Counted from the stretch's first letter, positions 52,643 through 61,793 are shown. The stretch is DNA of 64,000 nucleotides from Enterobacter sp. ENT03 (GCF_019218745.1 NZ_JAHUXA010000011.1:1-64000), one strand, 5' to 3'. Numbers and translations: made by a program. Notes: a model not told the origin generated them from the sequence alone.

Positions 52643-53209
52643 ATGGCGACTTACTATAGCAACGATTTTCGTGCCGGTCTTAAAATCATGTTCGAAGGCG
52701 AGCCTTACGCGGTTGAATCCAGTGAATTCGTTAAGCCGGGTAAAGGTCAGGCGTTCGCACGCGTTAAGCTGCGCCGTCTGCTGACCGGTACTCGCGTTGA
52801 GAAAACCTTCAAATCTACCGATTCCGCTGAAGGCGCTGACGTTATCGATATGAACCTGACTTACCTGTACAACGACGGTGAGTTCTGGCATTTCATGAAC
52901 AACGAAACCTTTGAGCAGCTGTCTGCAGATGCCAAAGCAATTGGCGACAGCGCTAAATGGCTGCTGGATCAGGCGGAATGCATCGTGACGCTGTGGAACG
53001 GCCAGCCGATCGCCGTGACCCCGCCGAACTTCGTTGAACTGGAAATCGTTGAAACCGATCCGGGCCTGAAAGGTGATACCGCAGGTACCGGTGGTAAACC
53101 AGCCAAGCTGAGTACTGGCGCGGTTGTTAAAGTTCCGCTGTTCGTGCAGACCGGCGAAGTCATCAAAGTGGACACCCGCTCTGGCGAATACGTTTCCCGC
53201 GTGAAGTAA
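52643..53209 (+). CDS. efp: Translation elongation factor P
   Basis: EF-P of 188 residues. Started at the ATG at 52643 ([16 protein letters not shown]); the frame open upstream crosses the epmB promoter and is not coding. The modified residue Lys34 is in the tip [11 protein letters not shown] relieves ribosomes stalled at polyproline, which is relevant to the PPVVVTPP linker of the autotransporter in this window. Divergent from epmB. Confidence 0.99.
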   Translation: MATYYSNDFRAGLKIMFEGEPYAVESSEFVKPGKGQAFARVKLRRLLTGTRVEKTFKSTDSAEGADVIDMNLTYLYNDGEFWHFMNNETFEQLSADAKAIGDSAKWLLDQAECIVTLWNGQPIAVTPPNFVELEIVETDPGLKGDTAGTGGKPAKLSTGAVVKVPLFVQTGEVIKVDTRSGEYVSRVK

Positions 53210-53357
53210 TTCCTGCCTTATCTTCAGCGGTGTGGCGCGATGCCGTACCGCTGACTTCAAATCTTCCTAAAATATCGCCTTTTTCTCCACAGCCCGGAAT
53301 TTTGTCTATGCTTAACTGGCTATACACAAATAACACTGGCTATAAAAGGAATATATT

Positions 53358-53504
53358 ATGGTTAAGAAAACAATTGCTGCGATCTTTTCGGTACTGGTAC
53401 TTTCTTCCGTGTTGACCGCGTGTAACACCACGCGTGGCGTAGGCGAAGATATTTCTGATGGCGGCAGCGCGATCTCTGGTGCAGCCACTAAAGCTCAGCA
53501 GTAA
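53358..53504 (+). CDS. ecnB: Entericidin B lipoprotein EcnB
   Basis: Tiny lipoprotein of 48 residues, [22 protein letters not shown] followed by [26 protein letters not shown]. Lipobox LTAC. It differs from remembered E. coli EcnB at only about two positions. Entericidin B is the bacteriolytic (toxin-like) member of the entericidin pair induced in stationary phase. The partner gene ecnA (entericidin A, antidote), normally just upstream, is missing: only 148 nt without such a frame separate efp and ecnB. Confidence 0.96.
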   Translation: MVKKTIAAIFSVLVLSSVLTACNTTRGVGEDISDGGSAISGAATKAQQ

Positions 53505-53515
53505 TCCGGCAGTCC

Positions 53516-53539
53516 ACGGTACGGCGTCTGCCGTACCGT
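53516..53539. terminator. Perfect 10-bp hairpin between ecnB and the LuxR-type gene
   Basis: ACGGTACGGC and GCCGTACCGT enclose a GTCT loop. It follows ecnB by 11 nt and touches the stop codon of the convergent regulator gene. Confidence 0.75.
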
Positions 53540-54138
53540 TAGCTTACGCTTTCCGGCAGTGACAAAAACGGTGTAAAACGATTCCCCATGCCCAGCTTCA
53601 TGCGGATATTCCGTTTATAGGTGTAAACCGTTTTGCCATTAATACCGAGCAGGTGAGCGATACTGTGATTATTCGTTCCGTCCATCCACATAGATAACAC
53701 TTTCTCTTCCTGCCGCGTCAGCAGCGGCGACACAGCCTGCGGAACAACGTCTGCGGCACGTGAGCACAGCGCCCCGTTAATACTGCGGGCAAGGGCATCA
53801 AGCGAGACTGACTTATCAGTGCGTTCCCAGAGCGGAAACTGCTGACAATAGCTTTCCATCTGCGCATCATACCCGGACGATAATAACAGCAGCGGGCTTT
53901 GACTACAGATTTGTAATAACGACGCTAATTGTTGTACGTGGTGTAATTCATTCGCAAAACCATAGAAATCCGCAATGACCAGATCCGGCTGCCACTGCGC
54001 AGCATGTTCTTTTGCCAGCATTAAATTGTTCAGCCCGGTCACCAGCACCGGCCCCGGGAATAACGTGCGTTGATTGAGCCAGCTCTCAAGCCCGTGGCGG
54101 GTGAAGCAACAACGGTCAATCAATAAAATTTTGAACAT
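53539..54138 (-). CDS. LuxR-type regulator next to entericidin gene (EcnR-like)
   Basis: Protein of 199 residues with a receiver-like N-terminal domain (MFKILLIDRCCFTRHGLESWL, DLVIADFYG) that keeps some acidic residues but no clear phospho-acceptor, and a C-terminal LuxR helix-turn-helix (LTRQEEKVLSMWMDGTNNHSIAHLLGINGKTVYTYKRNIRMKLGMGN). It resembles the BglJ/RcsB-auxiliary group. Regulators called EcnR occur at this locus in related genera; the identity is likely but from memory. Convergent with ecnB. Confidence 0.8.
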   Translation of the reverse strand: MFKILLIDRCCFTRHGLESWLNQRTLFPGPVLVTGLNNLMLAKEHAAQWQPDLVIADFYGFANELHHVQQLASLLQICSQSPLLLLSSGYDAQMESYCQQFPLWERTDKSVSLDALARSINGALCSRAADVVPQAVSPLLTRQEEKVLSMWMDGTNNHSIAHLLGINGKTVYTYKRNIRMKLGMGNRFTPFLSLPESVS

Positions 54139-54336
54139 GTTCGGTTTCGCAATCAGGATGGGATGACGGCTTTCATTTTTTTTTACCGCACCATCATAGG
54201 GGGAAGCGAAAAGAGATAAATGACGGATCTCCGCTGCGAACTACGCCTATTTCTCGCTTTAAGCGGCCAAAATTTGCGATAAATGAAAAAGTTGAAATAA
54301 TTAAGCCTTGCGGTAACAATAACGCTCTTCACTCGC

Positions 54337-54381
54337 CTTGCAGGACGACCTGTAAGCGCCATGTTCAACGGGGACGGCCCC
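54337..54381 (+). ncRNA. Guanidine-II (mini-ykkC) riboswitch ahead of sugE
   Basis: Two short hairpins each carry the ACGR loop of the mini-ykkC motif: CTTGCAGG-ACGA-CCTGTAAG (54337-54356) and GGGG-ACGG-CCCC (54370-54381). The sugE ribosome binding site AGGAG follows six nt after the second hairpin, then ATG at 54398. Guanidine binding to the two loops is known to free the ribosome binding site and switch on guanidinium exporters, which matches the downstream gene. Confidence 0.92.
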
Positions 54382-54397
54382 ATCTCAGGAGCCAACT

Positions 54398-54715
54398 ATG
54401 TCCTGGTTCGTTTTATTCCTTGCTGGTTTACTTGAAGTGGTATGGGCCGTCGGCCTGAAATACACCCATGGTTTCACCCGTCTGACGCCCAGTATTATTA
54501 CCGTCAGCGCGATGATCATCAGTATCGTCATGCTGTCGTGGGCGATGAAAACGCTGCCGGTCGGCACGGCTTATGCCGTCTGGACGGGGATCGGCGCGGT
54601 CGGCGCGTCGGTGACTGGCATGATATTGCTGGGGGAATCGACAAGCCCGGCGCGCATCATCAGTCTGGTGCTCATTGTCGCCGGGATCATCGGGTTAAAA
54701 CTCAGCACTCATTAG
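54398..54715 (+). CDS. sugE: Guanidinium exporter SugE/Gdx (SMR family)
   Basis: Four-helix small multidrug-resistance-type transporter of 105 residues. Conserved Glu13 ([16 protein letters not shown]) is the proton/substrate site. The [22 protein letters not shown] block is the SugE signature. It exports guanidinium in exchange for protons and is controlled by the riboswitch upstream. Its stop overlaps the end of convergent blc by 4 nt. Confidence 0.97.
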   Translation: MSWFVLFLAGLLEVVWAVGLKYTHGFTRLTPSIITVSAMIISIVMLSWAMKTLPVGTAYAVWTGIGAVGASVTGMILLGESTSPARIISLVLIVAGIIGLKLSTH

Positions 54716-55242
54716 CGGTTCTGCGCCACCCAGATGAGTTTTTCCACCGCAAAACCCTGCTGTTTTGCGGTGTTCAGCAGTTCCTGTTTCACGTTATCCG
54801 GGATCGTGCGGGTGCGTGACAGGATCCACAAATAGTCGCGATCCGGTCCACAGACCAGCGCATGGCGATAATCCTTATCAAGCGCAATCACGTTATAGCC
54901 GCCGTAGAAGGGACCAAAAAACGACACCTTCAGCGCCGCACGGCTTTTTGGACCCGTAAAGTATGCCCTGCCATCCGTCGATTGCCACATGCCACGCGAC
55001 AGGTTATAGCCCTTATTAATCACGTTCAGGCCGCCATCTTCCCGCAGGCTGTAAGTGGCGGTGACGTTGTCCAGCCCGCGCTCAAAGCGGTGATCCAGAC
55101 GGGCGATTTCATACCAGCTACCCAGAAAGCGCGTGCTATTAAAGTTTTCCACGACGGTTACGCCGGGAGGAGGCGTCGGGGACTGGCAGGCCACCATCAG
55201 AAGCGCGGCGCAAACGACGGCAACGACAGGTAATATACGCAT
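54712..55242 (-). CDS. blc: Outer-membrane lipocalin Blc
   Basis: Bacterial lipocalin of 176 residues. Lipoprotein signal [19 protein letters not shown] with lipobox MVAC; lipocalin motif [19 protein letters not shown] (39-57) and second motif [11 protein letters not shown]. It binds fatty acids or lysophospholipids at the outer membrane. In E. coli, blc lies beside sugE and ampC; ampC is not present here, and the sulfatase cluster follows instead. Confidence 0.96.
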   Translation of the reverse strand: MRILPVVAVVCAALLMVACQSPTPPPGVTVVENFNSTRFLGSWYEIARLDHRFERGLDNVTATYSLREDGGLNVINKGYNLSRGMWQSTDGRAYFTGPKSRAALKVSFFGPFYGGYNVIALDKDYRHALVCGPDRDYLWILSRTRTIPDNVKQELLNTAKQQGFAVEKLIWVAQNR

Positions 55243-55281
55243 GGTATTTTCCTTCCAGGATTTTCAGATAAGTGTAGAGCG

Positions 55282-56523
55282 TCACTGGAATTTTGCCTGC
55301 GTCCCCGGTGCGTTGTGTGCAGCAATCACGGCGGCGATTTCCATCACTGCCGCAGGCGGCTGCCGCTGTTTAAGTTGCCCGGCCATAAACGCCATATAAG
55401 GCGCCATGTGGCTGAACATCGCCTTGTAACCCGCGCATAAATGATTGTGCCAGTGCTCCCCCTGTTGATGGATGCGGTGTTTAGGGCATCCGCCGTGACA
55501 AGCGAAACGCCATTCACACCGCTGGCATTCTGCGGAAACCGCAGCTTTGGCGAGACCAAATTTGCGCTGCTGTTTACTGTTCGCCATCTGTTGCAGGCTG
55601 CCTTTACGCAGATTTCCCAGCCGGTGCGCCGGATAAACATAGTGATCGCAACTGTAGACATCTCCGTTTTGCTCCACGACCAGACCATAGCCGCAACGGG
55701 ATTGCATCACGCAGAGTGAGGGCTTTTCACCCGCCCAGGCGGCAAGGGCGCTGTCAAACAGCTGGACATACACTCGCCCGACATCATGACGTACCCAGTA
55801 ATCGAACACCGTCGTGATAAATCGTCCATATTGCTCGCCGGAAACCGACCAGTCGGTAACCCGGCGCTGCGTCAGTGACTGCGGATAAAGCAGCTCGCCA
55901 TATTTTTCGTGGACGGGACGCTGCTCCACCGCGGGAATAAACTGCACAAAATCCGCCCTCAGTTCCTGGGTAATGAAGTGATAGACCGCCAGCGCATGCT
56001 CCGCTGTCTCATTGTTCACCACCGCCAGCACGTTCACCTCCACACCATATGCGCGCAGCAGTTGCAGGGCGTGCACGACCTTGTCGAACATCGATTTACC
56101 CGCGTGAGTTTTGCGATAGCGATCGTGCAGCCACGCCGGGCCATCAATGGACAGCCCCACCAGGAAATGATGCTTCGCCAGAAACGCGGCCCAGCGTTCG
56201 TCAATCAGCACGCCGTTGGTTTGCATACTGTTACGGATCGTTTTGCCCTCGGCGTAACGTTGCTGTAGGGCAAGGGCTTTTTCGTAAAACGCCAGACCGG
56301 CGAGCGTGGGTTCGCCGCCCTGCCAGGTAAATTCCACCTCGTTCGCTGGCGTGGCCTGAATGTACTGACGGACATACGCCTCCAGGGTGTCATCATCCAT
56401 ATGACGCGCCGCCATTTTGGGTTTCAACGTACCCTGTTCTTTTTCCAGATAAAAACAGTAATCGCAGGCGAGATTACATTGATAGCTGACCGCTTTTGCC
56501 ATTACGTGAAAGGGTTTTGTCAT
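55282..56523 (-). CDS. Anaerobic sulfatase-maturating enzyme (radical SAM)
   Basis: Radical-SAM protein of 413 residues from the ATG at 56523, which has AGGAG five nt upstream; the longer frame lacks support. The SAM cluster motif CNLACDYC (CxxxCxxC) is near residue 17, and a C-terminal SPASM region carries many Cys (CGYGLVVEQNGDVYSCDHYVYP, CQRCEWRFACHGGCPKH). It oxidises the active-site Cys or Ser of sulfatases to formylglycine without oxygen. Its partner is almost certainly the divergent sulfatase at 58219. Confidence 0.93.
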   Translation of the reverse strand: MTKPFHVMAKAVSYQCNLACDYCFYLEKEQGTLKPKMAARHMDDDTLEAYVRQYIQATPANEVEFTWQGGEPTLAGLAFYEKALALQQRYAEGKTIRNSMQTNGVLIDERWAAFLAKHHFLVGLSIDGPAWLHDRYRKTHAGKSMFDKVVHALQLLRAYGVEVNVLAVVNNETAEHALAVYHFITQELRADFVQFIPAVEQRPVHEKYGELLYPQSLTQRRVTDWSVSGEQYGRFITTVFDYWVRHDVGRVYVQLFDSALAAWAGEKPSLCVMQSRCGYGLVVEQNGDVYSCDHYVYPAHRLGNLRKGSLQQMANSKQQRKFGLAKAAVSAECQRCEWRFACHGGCPKHRIHQQGEHWHNHLCAGYKAMFSHMAPYMAFMAGQLKQRQPPAAVMEIAAVIAAHNAPGTQAKFQ

Positions 56524-56604
56524 CATGACTCCTGTCTGCAGCGCGTTAAGAAAAGTGATGCTGTTCACCGTTTCACCCTTTGCCGTTGACATTGCATTGA
56601 GTGA

Positions 56605-56653
56605 TGGAAATAATAATTTCATTAAAGCATATAAATATGAAATTTAAAATTCA
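56605..56653. promoter_or_regulatory. Two candidate RpiR operators in the divergent sulfatase-cluster promoter
   Basis: TGGAAATAATAATTTCA (56605-56621) and TGAAATTTAAAATTCA (56638-56653) are near-palindromes with TGRAA/TTYCA ends, 33 nt apart, between the divergent maturase and PTS genes. RpiR-family proteins bind such AT-rich palindromes, and an RpiR gene closes the operon. Inference from position and symmetry. Confidence 0.5.
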
Positions 56654-56676
56654 GAACGCCAACATCAGGGGCTTTT

Positions 56677-58215
56677 ATGAGCAGACTTTTCGCAGGCGCA
56701 CAAAACCTGGGTAAATCGTTTATGTTGCCGATTGCCGTGCTTCCGGCCGCCGGTTTATTACTCGGGATCGGCGGGGTTTTCACTAATCCGGTCACCATCG
56801 CCACCTATCCGGCGCTGGATAATCAGGTACTGCAAGCCGTTTTCACGTTAATGAAACTGTGCGGCAGCGTGGTGTTTGATAATCTGGCGCTGCTGTTTGC
56901 CGTGGGGATCGCCGTCGGGCTGGCACGCAGCGATAAAGGCACGGCGGGATTGGCATCCGTGCTTTGCTTTATCGTCATGAATAAGGCGATCAACGCCATG
57001 CTGTTACTGACCGGCAAACTGGCGGTCGATAATCTGGCGGCGGCCGGGCAGGCGAGCGTGCTGGGCATGGTGACGCTGCAAACCGGGGTGATGGGCGGGA
57101 TTGCCAGCGGCCTGCTGACCGCCTGGGTGCACAATCGCTACAACAAAACCGAGCTGCCCAGCCTTCTGGCATTTTTCAGCGGTTCGCGGCTGGTGCCCAT
57201 CGTCACCTCCTTTTTTGCGATTTTTCTTGGCGTCGCGCTGTTCTGGGCGTGGCCGCCGGTGCAGGGTGGCATCGCGCACCTCGGCGGGCTGGTGGAAAAG
57301 ACCGGCTACATCGGCACGCTATTCTACGGCATGATTTTGAAGTGCCTGATCCCGCTCGGTTTACATCATCTTTTTTACCTGCCGTTCTGGCTGACCAGCG
57401 TTGGCGGCGAGGTGATGGTGAATGGTCATCCTGTTCAGGGCACGCAAAAAATCTTCTTCGCCCAGCTCGCCGATCCCAGCGTGACCCAGTATTACATCGG
57501 CGTGTCGCGCTTTATGGCCGGACGATTTGCCGACTTTATGTTTGGCTTGCCGGGCGCGGCGCTGGCGATTTACCACAGTGCGAAACCCGCGAACCGCAAA
57601 AAAGTCGCCAGCCTGATGCTGTCTGCCGCGCTGACCGCCTTCGTCACCGGGATTACCGAGCCGCTGGAATTTGCCTTCATGTTCTGCGCGCCACTGCTGT
57701 ACGCCGTACATATCGTGCTGACCGGGGTGGCTTTTATGCTGACGCACATGCTTGCCATCACCGTCGGGCAGACCTTCTCCGGCGGCCTGATCGACTTCCT
57801 GCTATTCGGCGTGCTGCAGGGCAACGCGAAAACCAACTGGCTGCTGATGCTGCCGCTGGGCGCGGTAATGTTCTGCCTCTACTACTTCAGCTTCCGTTTT
57901 CTCATCCACTGGCGACAGCTCAACACGCCGGGGCGTGAAGATGACCAGGATGCGCCAGCCGCCGCGGAAATCCATACCGGCTCACGTCCGGCGGGCATCG
58001 TTGAAGCCCTCGGTGGGCGGGAAAACATTCTCGATGTGGACTGTTGCGCCACCCGACTGCGTATCACGGTAAAAGAGCCGTCCAAGGTTCAGCTTGATGA
58101 TTTCAAAAAGTTTGGCAGCAAAGGGGCGTTTATTCGCGGGCAGGGCGTGCAGGTGGTGTATGGCCCGCACGTCACCATTATTAAAAATGAAGTTGAAGAG
58201 TTCATCGGGTTATAA
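56677..58215 (+). CDS. PTS permease EIICB of the glucose/N-acetylglucosamine family
   Basis: Membrane permease of 512 residues. The EIIC domain (1 to about 400) begins FAGAQNLGKSFMLPIAVLPAAGLLLGIG and has the GITEPLEFAFMF substrate motif. The EIIB domain (about 430-512) carries the phosphorylated Cys in LDVDCCATRLRITV. No EIIA domain is present, so it probably uses EIIA-Glc (Crr). It would import and phosphorylate a hexose or aminosugar; the sulfatase four nt downstream suggests the sugar is sulfated. Confidence 0.93.
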   Translation: MSRLFAGAQNLGKSFMLPIAVLPAAGLLLGIGGVFTNPVTIATYPALDNQVLQAVFTLMKLCGSVVFDNLALLFAVGIAVGLARSDKGTAGLASVLCFIVMNKAINAMLLLTGKLAVDNLAAAGQASVLGMVTLQTGVMGGIASGLLTAWVHNRYNKTELPSLLAFFSGSRLVPIVTSFFAIFLGVALFWAWPPVQGGIAHLGGLVEKTGYIGTLFYGMILKCLIPLGLHHLFYLPFWLTSVGGEVMVNGHPVQGTQKIFFAQLADPSVTQYYIGVSRFMAGRFADFMFGLPGAALAIYHSAKPANRKKVASLMLSAALTAFVTGITEPLEFAFMFCAPLLYAVHIVLTGVAFMLTHMLAITVGQTFSGGLIDFLLFGVLQGNAKTNWLLMLPLGAVMFCLYYFSFRFLIHWRQLNTPGREDDQDAPAAAEIHTGSRPAGIVEALGGRENILDVDCCATRLRITVKEPSKVQLDDFKKFGSKGAFIRGQGVQVVYGPHVTIIKNEVEEFIGL

Positions 58216-58218
58216 ATC

Positions 58219-59940
58219 ATGAAAGCAGTCATGTTGATGTTTGATACGCTGACGCGTAACCATCTCGCCCCTTACGGCGGCGATGCCATCACGCCAAACT
58301 TTACGCGGCTGGCAACAGAGTCGGTGCAGTTCGATAACTTTTACGTCGGCAGTATGCCGTGTATGCCTGCGCGTCGTGAACTGCATACCGGGCGCTATAA
58401 CTTTTTGCACCGTAGCTGGGGCCCGCTGGAGCCATTTGATTTTTCCGCTATGCAGGCGCTGCACCAGCACGGCGTGCACACCCACATGGTGACGGATCAC
58501 AAGCATTACTGGCGCGACGGCGGGGCGACCTATCACACGCGCTATTCCACCTTTGAATTTATTCGTGGCCAGGAAGGGGACTGCTGGAAAGGGCAGGTCG
58601 AAAAACCACAAATCCGCTGGCAGGGCATGGAAGACGACGACACCCGCCGTCGCCGCGCCGGGCGCATGACGCAGGATCTGATCAACCGTGCCGCGATGCC
58701 CACGCAGGCAGAACATTTCACCCATCGCACGATTTCGGCAGGCATGGAGTTTCTCGACACTAACCAGCATCAGGACAACTGGTTTTTGCAGATTGAATGC
58801 TTCGATCCCCACGAGCCGTTCTTCGTGCCGGAAAAATACCTCGCGCAGTATGGCTGCACGGCGGAAGACTTTGACGGTTGGGTGCCTTATTACTGCGGCG
58901 CACCCGGGGGTGAGAACGACGACAAAGCGCGTAAGTTTTACCAGGCGCTGATCACCATGTGCGACGATTATCTCGGCCAGGTGATGGACAAACTCAAAGC
59001 CCTGAACCTGTGGGAAGACACGCTGTTTATCGTCTGCACCGATCACGGCTTCCTGCTGGGCGAGCACGACTGGTGGGGCAAAAACATCATGCCAGTGTAC
59101 AACGAGATCGCCAACACGCCGTTCTTTATCCGCGATCCACGTTGCGGCGTAACGGGTGAGCGGCGCAGCGCACTGGCGCAGACCATTGATATTCCCGCTA
59201 CCCTGCTGGAATATTTTGGCGTTGAGCGTCCGGCGACCATGACCGGCAAACCGCTACGCCCGGCGATAGAAAATGACACGCCGATCCACGATCACGCGCT
59301 GTTTGGCTACTTTGGCGGGCATCTGAATATTACCGATGGCGAATCCGTGTATATGCGCTGCCCGCGCGAGCCGGGCAACGACAATTTGTTTGAGTACACG
59401 CTGATGCCGACGCGTATCGACAGCCCGTTTAACGTCAAAGAGCTGACCGATATCCGCATTCATCCCGGCTTTGATTTTACGCGCGGCGCGCAGGTGATGC
59501 AGATCCCGGCCAGTTTTAGCTATCTCAATCCGTGGCGGTTTGGCGATAAGTTGTTTGACGTTAAGCGCGATCCAGGACAGCACACCCCGCTGAACGATGC
59601 CGGGAAAGCGCTGGCGATGGCCCGCGCCATGCAGCCCCTGTTACAGGTTCACGACGCGCCGCCGGAGCTGTATACCCGTTTTGGCCTCGACGATCTTAGC
59701 GCCGCACAGGAGGCGCAATTCGCGCAGCGCTGGCAACAGGCAGCCCTGCAAGCCCAATGCAGCGATCACGGCGTGTATGAAGCGCTGACGTTTATCTGCA
59801 AGGCGTTGCCTGCCATCGCCCGGCAGACACCGCCGTGGATTGATCGACAGACCATTTTTGCGCTTATTGATCGCCATTTCAGCGGCGATCGGCACAAAGC
59901 GATGGTCTATCAAGTCCGTCTGCTGCTACGGGTGGAGTAA
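58219..59940 (+). CDS. Cytoplasmic Cys-type sulfatase
   Basis: Type I sulfatase of 573 residues. The formylglycine motif is C48-M-P-A-R52 (CxPxR), followed by RELHTGRYNFLHRSWGPL. Metal-site motifs include Asp9 in the N-terminal strand, CFDPHEPF and CTDHGFLLGEHDWWGKN. There is no signal peptide (MKAVMLMFDTLTRNHLAPYGG), so it works in the cytoplasm, unlike most bacterial sulfatases. It would remove sulfate from a sugar phosphate delivered by the adjacent PTS permease. The Cys must be matured by the divergent radical-SAM enzyme. Confidence 0.92.
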   Translation: MKAVMLMFDTLTRNHLAPYGGDAITPNFTRLATESVQFDNFYVGSMPCMPARRELHTGRYNFLHRSWGPLEPFDFSAMQALHQHGVHTHMVTDHKHYWRDGGATYHTRYSTFEFIRGQEGDCWKGQVEKPQIRWQGMEDDDTRRRRAGRMTQDLINRAAMPTQAEHFTHRTISAGMEFLDTNQHQDNWFLQIECFDPHEPFFVPEKYLAQYGCTAEDFDGWVPYYCGAPGGENDDKARKFYQALITMCDDYLGQVMDKLKALNLWEDTLFIVCTDHGFLLGEHDWWGKNIMPVYNEIANTPFFIRDPRCGVTGERRSALAQTIDIPATLLEYFGVERPATMTGKPLRPAIENDTPIHDHALFGYFGGHLNITDGESVYMRCPREPGNDNLFEYTLMPTRIDSPFNVKELTDIRIHPGFDFTRGAQVMQIPASFSYLNPWRFGDKLFDVKRDPGQHTPLNDAGKALAMARAMQPLLQVHDAPPELYTRFGLDDLSAAQEAQFAQRWQQAALQAQCSDHGVYEALTFICKALPAIARQTPPWIDRQTIFALIDRHFSGDRHKAMVYQVRLLLRVE

Positions 59941-59944
59941 GGTC

Positions 59945-60814
59945 ATGTCGCACTGGACGCTGGAAAACGACCGCTGGCGAATTGGCGTGCAGGCGCAGGG
60001 CGCAGAACTGTGCGATCTGTGGGACCAGCGCCAGCAACGGCAGCGGCTGTGGCGGGCTGATCCAGCAGTGTGGAACAACAGCGCCACCCAGCTTTTCCCG
60101 TTGGTTGGCAGGCTTATCCATAACGGGCTGCATCATGACGGGGAATTCTGGCCGCTGCCCGCCCACGGTTTTTTGCGCCAGCAGGGTTTCAGGCTTGTTG
60201 AGCAACGCGACCAGGCGCTCACGCTGTGCTGCGAAGACAACGCCTCAACCCGCGCGCTCTGGCCTTTTCGCTGGCGGGTAACGACGGACTGGCAACTGAC
60301 CGCCATGGGCGTGGACGTGCGCTGGCAGGTTGAGAATCTTGATCGCCGGGCGTTTCCCTTTGCGCTCGGCTGGCATCCGGGCTTTGCGCTGCCGATCGCC
60401 AGCCAGCCCGGCTGGTCGGTGCGTTTTGACCGATCCGTCAGCGGGCCGCTTTTCACTCATAATCGCACGCTGGCACTTCCTGAGCCGTTGCCTGACACCC
60501 GCGCATTCCCGCTCACCGCCGACGCCTTCGCAAACGGAGCCGTCTACTTTGGCGACGTGGCGGATTGCGCGGTGACGGTGGTTTCGCCGCAGGGCGAGTG
60601 CGCGCTGCAACTGCAATCCCCAAATACACCGTGGCTGGCGCTATGGGGCGTGCCAGGTGCGGATTTGTTGTGCATCGAGCCGCTGACCGGCACTACCGAC
60701 GATCCGCACTTTGACGGCCAGGTGCGCCATAAACGCGGAATGCGCTGGCTGGCGGCAGGTGAGCGTTATCATCAACAACTTAGCGTAAACCTGATGCAAG
60801 ACGAGAAGGCTTAA
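59945..60814 (+). CDS. Aldose 1-epimerase-family (mutarotase-like) protein
   Basis: Protein of 289 residues from the ATG at 59945, four nt after the sulfatase stop; an earlier in-frame start inside the sulfatase gene is unlikely. Mutarotase features: FPLVGRLIHNGLHHDGEFWPLPAHGFLRQQGF, catalytic His region FALGWHPGFALP and CIEPLTGTTDDP with the catalytic Glu. It may interconvert anomers of the imported or desulfated sugar phosphate. Third gene of the PTS-sulfatase operon. Confidence 0.88.
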   Translation: MSHWTLENDRWRIGVQAQGAELCDLWDQRQQRQRLWRADPAVWNNSATQLFPLVGRLIHNGLHHDGEFWPLPAHGFLRQQGFRLVEQRDQALTLCCEDNASTRALWPFRWRVTTDWQLTAMGVDVRWQVENLDRRAFPFALGWHPGFALPIASQPGWSVRFDRSVSGPLFTHNRTLALPEPLPDTRAFPLTADAFANGAVYFGDVADCAVTVVSPQGECALQLQSPNTPWLALWGVPGADLLCIEPLTGTTDDPHFDGQVRHKRGMRWLAAGERYHQQLSVNLMQDEKA

Positions 60815-60882
60815 GATAGCTACACTACCCGGCATATTCTTTTGCGCGATGCCATGTTCGTGCAGGCGTCGGGAGAGCCAGG

Positions 60883-61758
60883 ATGAGTGTGAATAAAGAG
60901 AATGTCCGTGTTTATATCGCCAATATTCTGACCAGCCTTAGCGGCTCAGATCGTAAAGTGGCGGAATTTATCCTGCAAAATCCGGCGCAGGTGGTGCAAC
61001 TGCCGGTGAAAAAACTGGCGCTGGGTTCCGGCGTCAGCGAAGCCACCATCGTGCGGTTTTGCAAGAAAATCGGCTACGGCGGTTTGCTGAGTCTGAAAAC
61101 CGAATTAAAGCGCGAATTGCTGGCGGAGAGCGATTTCACGCTGCCATCCTCGCCCGATATTTTTCTCGGTGACTCGCGTAACGACGTGGCGCAAAAAATC
61201 GCCCTGACGCTGGATACCACGGTGAAAGAAACTATCGATCTGATCGATATGCGTAAAATCAAACACATCGTCGAGCAGTTTATACGCGCCCGGCGGGTGA
61301 TGTTCGTGGGCTTTGGCGCGTCGGGCCTCGCGGCGCTGGAAGCGCGCGACAAAATGAACCGTATTGGGATCGATTCGGAAGCCTTTACCGACCGTTTTAC
61401 CATGACGCTTAAGCTCGCCAACCTGAAACGCGATGATCTGGTGGTGGCATTTTCGCATTCCGGCGAAACGCCTGAAGTGGTGAACGCGTTCCGGCTGGCG
61501 CACAACGCCGGGGCGCACCGGCTGGCGATCACCCATAGTCCACAGTCGCCGCTCAACGAGCTGGCAGATAATTTTTTACTGACCTGCGGCGCCGCCGGGC
61601 CCTATCAGGGCGACTCTATTGCCACGCGTATCTCGCAGCTGTTTATCATCGAATTTTTGTGCACGGAAATTACCCTGCACAATGCCAAAGACAGCGCCTC
61701 GCCAGGGGAGTCGATAAAAGAGATTTTGATTAAAGAAAGAATCAAGCGCGAGGGATAG
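60883..61758 (+). CDS. RpiR-family regulator of the PTS-sulfatase operon
   Basis: Regulator of 291 residues. The N-terminal RpiR helix-turn-helix is LPVKKLALGSGVSEATIVRFCKKIGYGGLLSLK (41-73); the C-terminal SIS domain has MFVGFGASGLAALEARDKM and VVAFSHSGETPEVVNAFRLA for sugar-phosphate binding. It lies 68 nt downstream of the epimerase gene on the same strand and likely senses the phosphorylated sugar and acts on the palindromes at 56605-56653. Confidence 0.9.
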   Translation: MSVNKENVRVYIANILTSLSGSDRKVAEFILQNPAQVVQLPVKKLALGSGVSEATIVRFCKKIGYGGLLSLKTELKRELLAESDFTLPSSPDIFLGDSRNDVAQKIALTLDTTVKETIDLIDMRKIKHIVEQFIRARRVMFVGFGASGLAALEARDKMNRIGIDSEAFTDRFTMTLKLANLKRDDLVVAFSHSGETPEVVNAFRLAHNAGAHRLAITHSPQSPLNELADNFLLTCGAAGPYQGDSIATRISQLFIIEFLCTEITLHNAKDSASPGESIKEILIKERIKREG

Positions 61759-61785
61759 GCCGGGTAAGCGTTAGCGCCACCCGGC
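61759..61785. repeat. REP hairpin between the RpiR gene and frdD
   Basis: GCCGGGTAAGCG and CGCCACCCGGC form a REP-type hairpin starting at the stop codon of the regulator gene, in the gap between convergent operons. Confidence 0.85.
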
Positions 61786-61793
61786 ATGATGTT

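Noticed and set aside
53210..53357. Searched for ecnA between efp and ecnB
   Set aside because: No lipoprotein frame with the TAC lipobox exists in this 148-nt gap.
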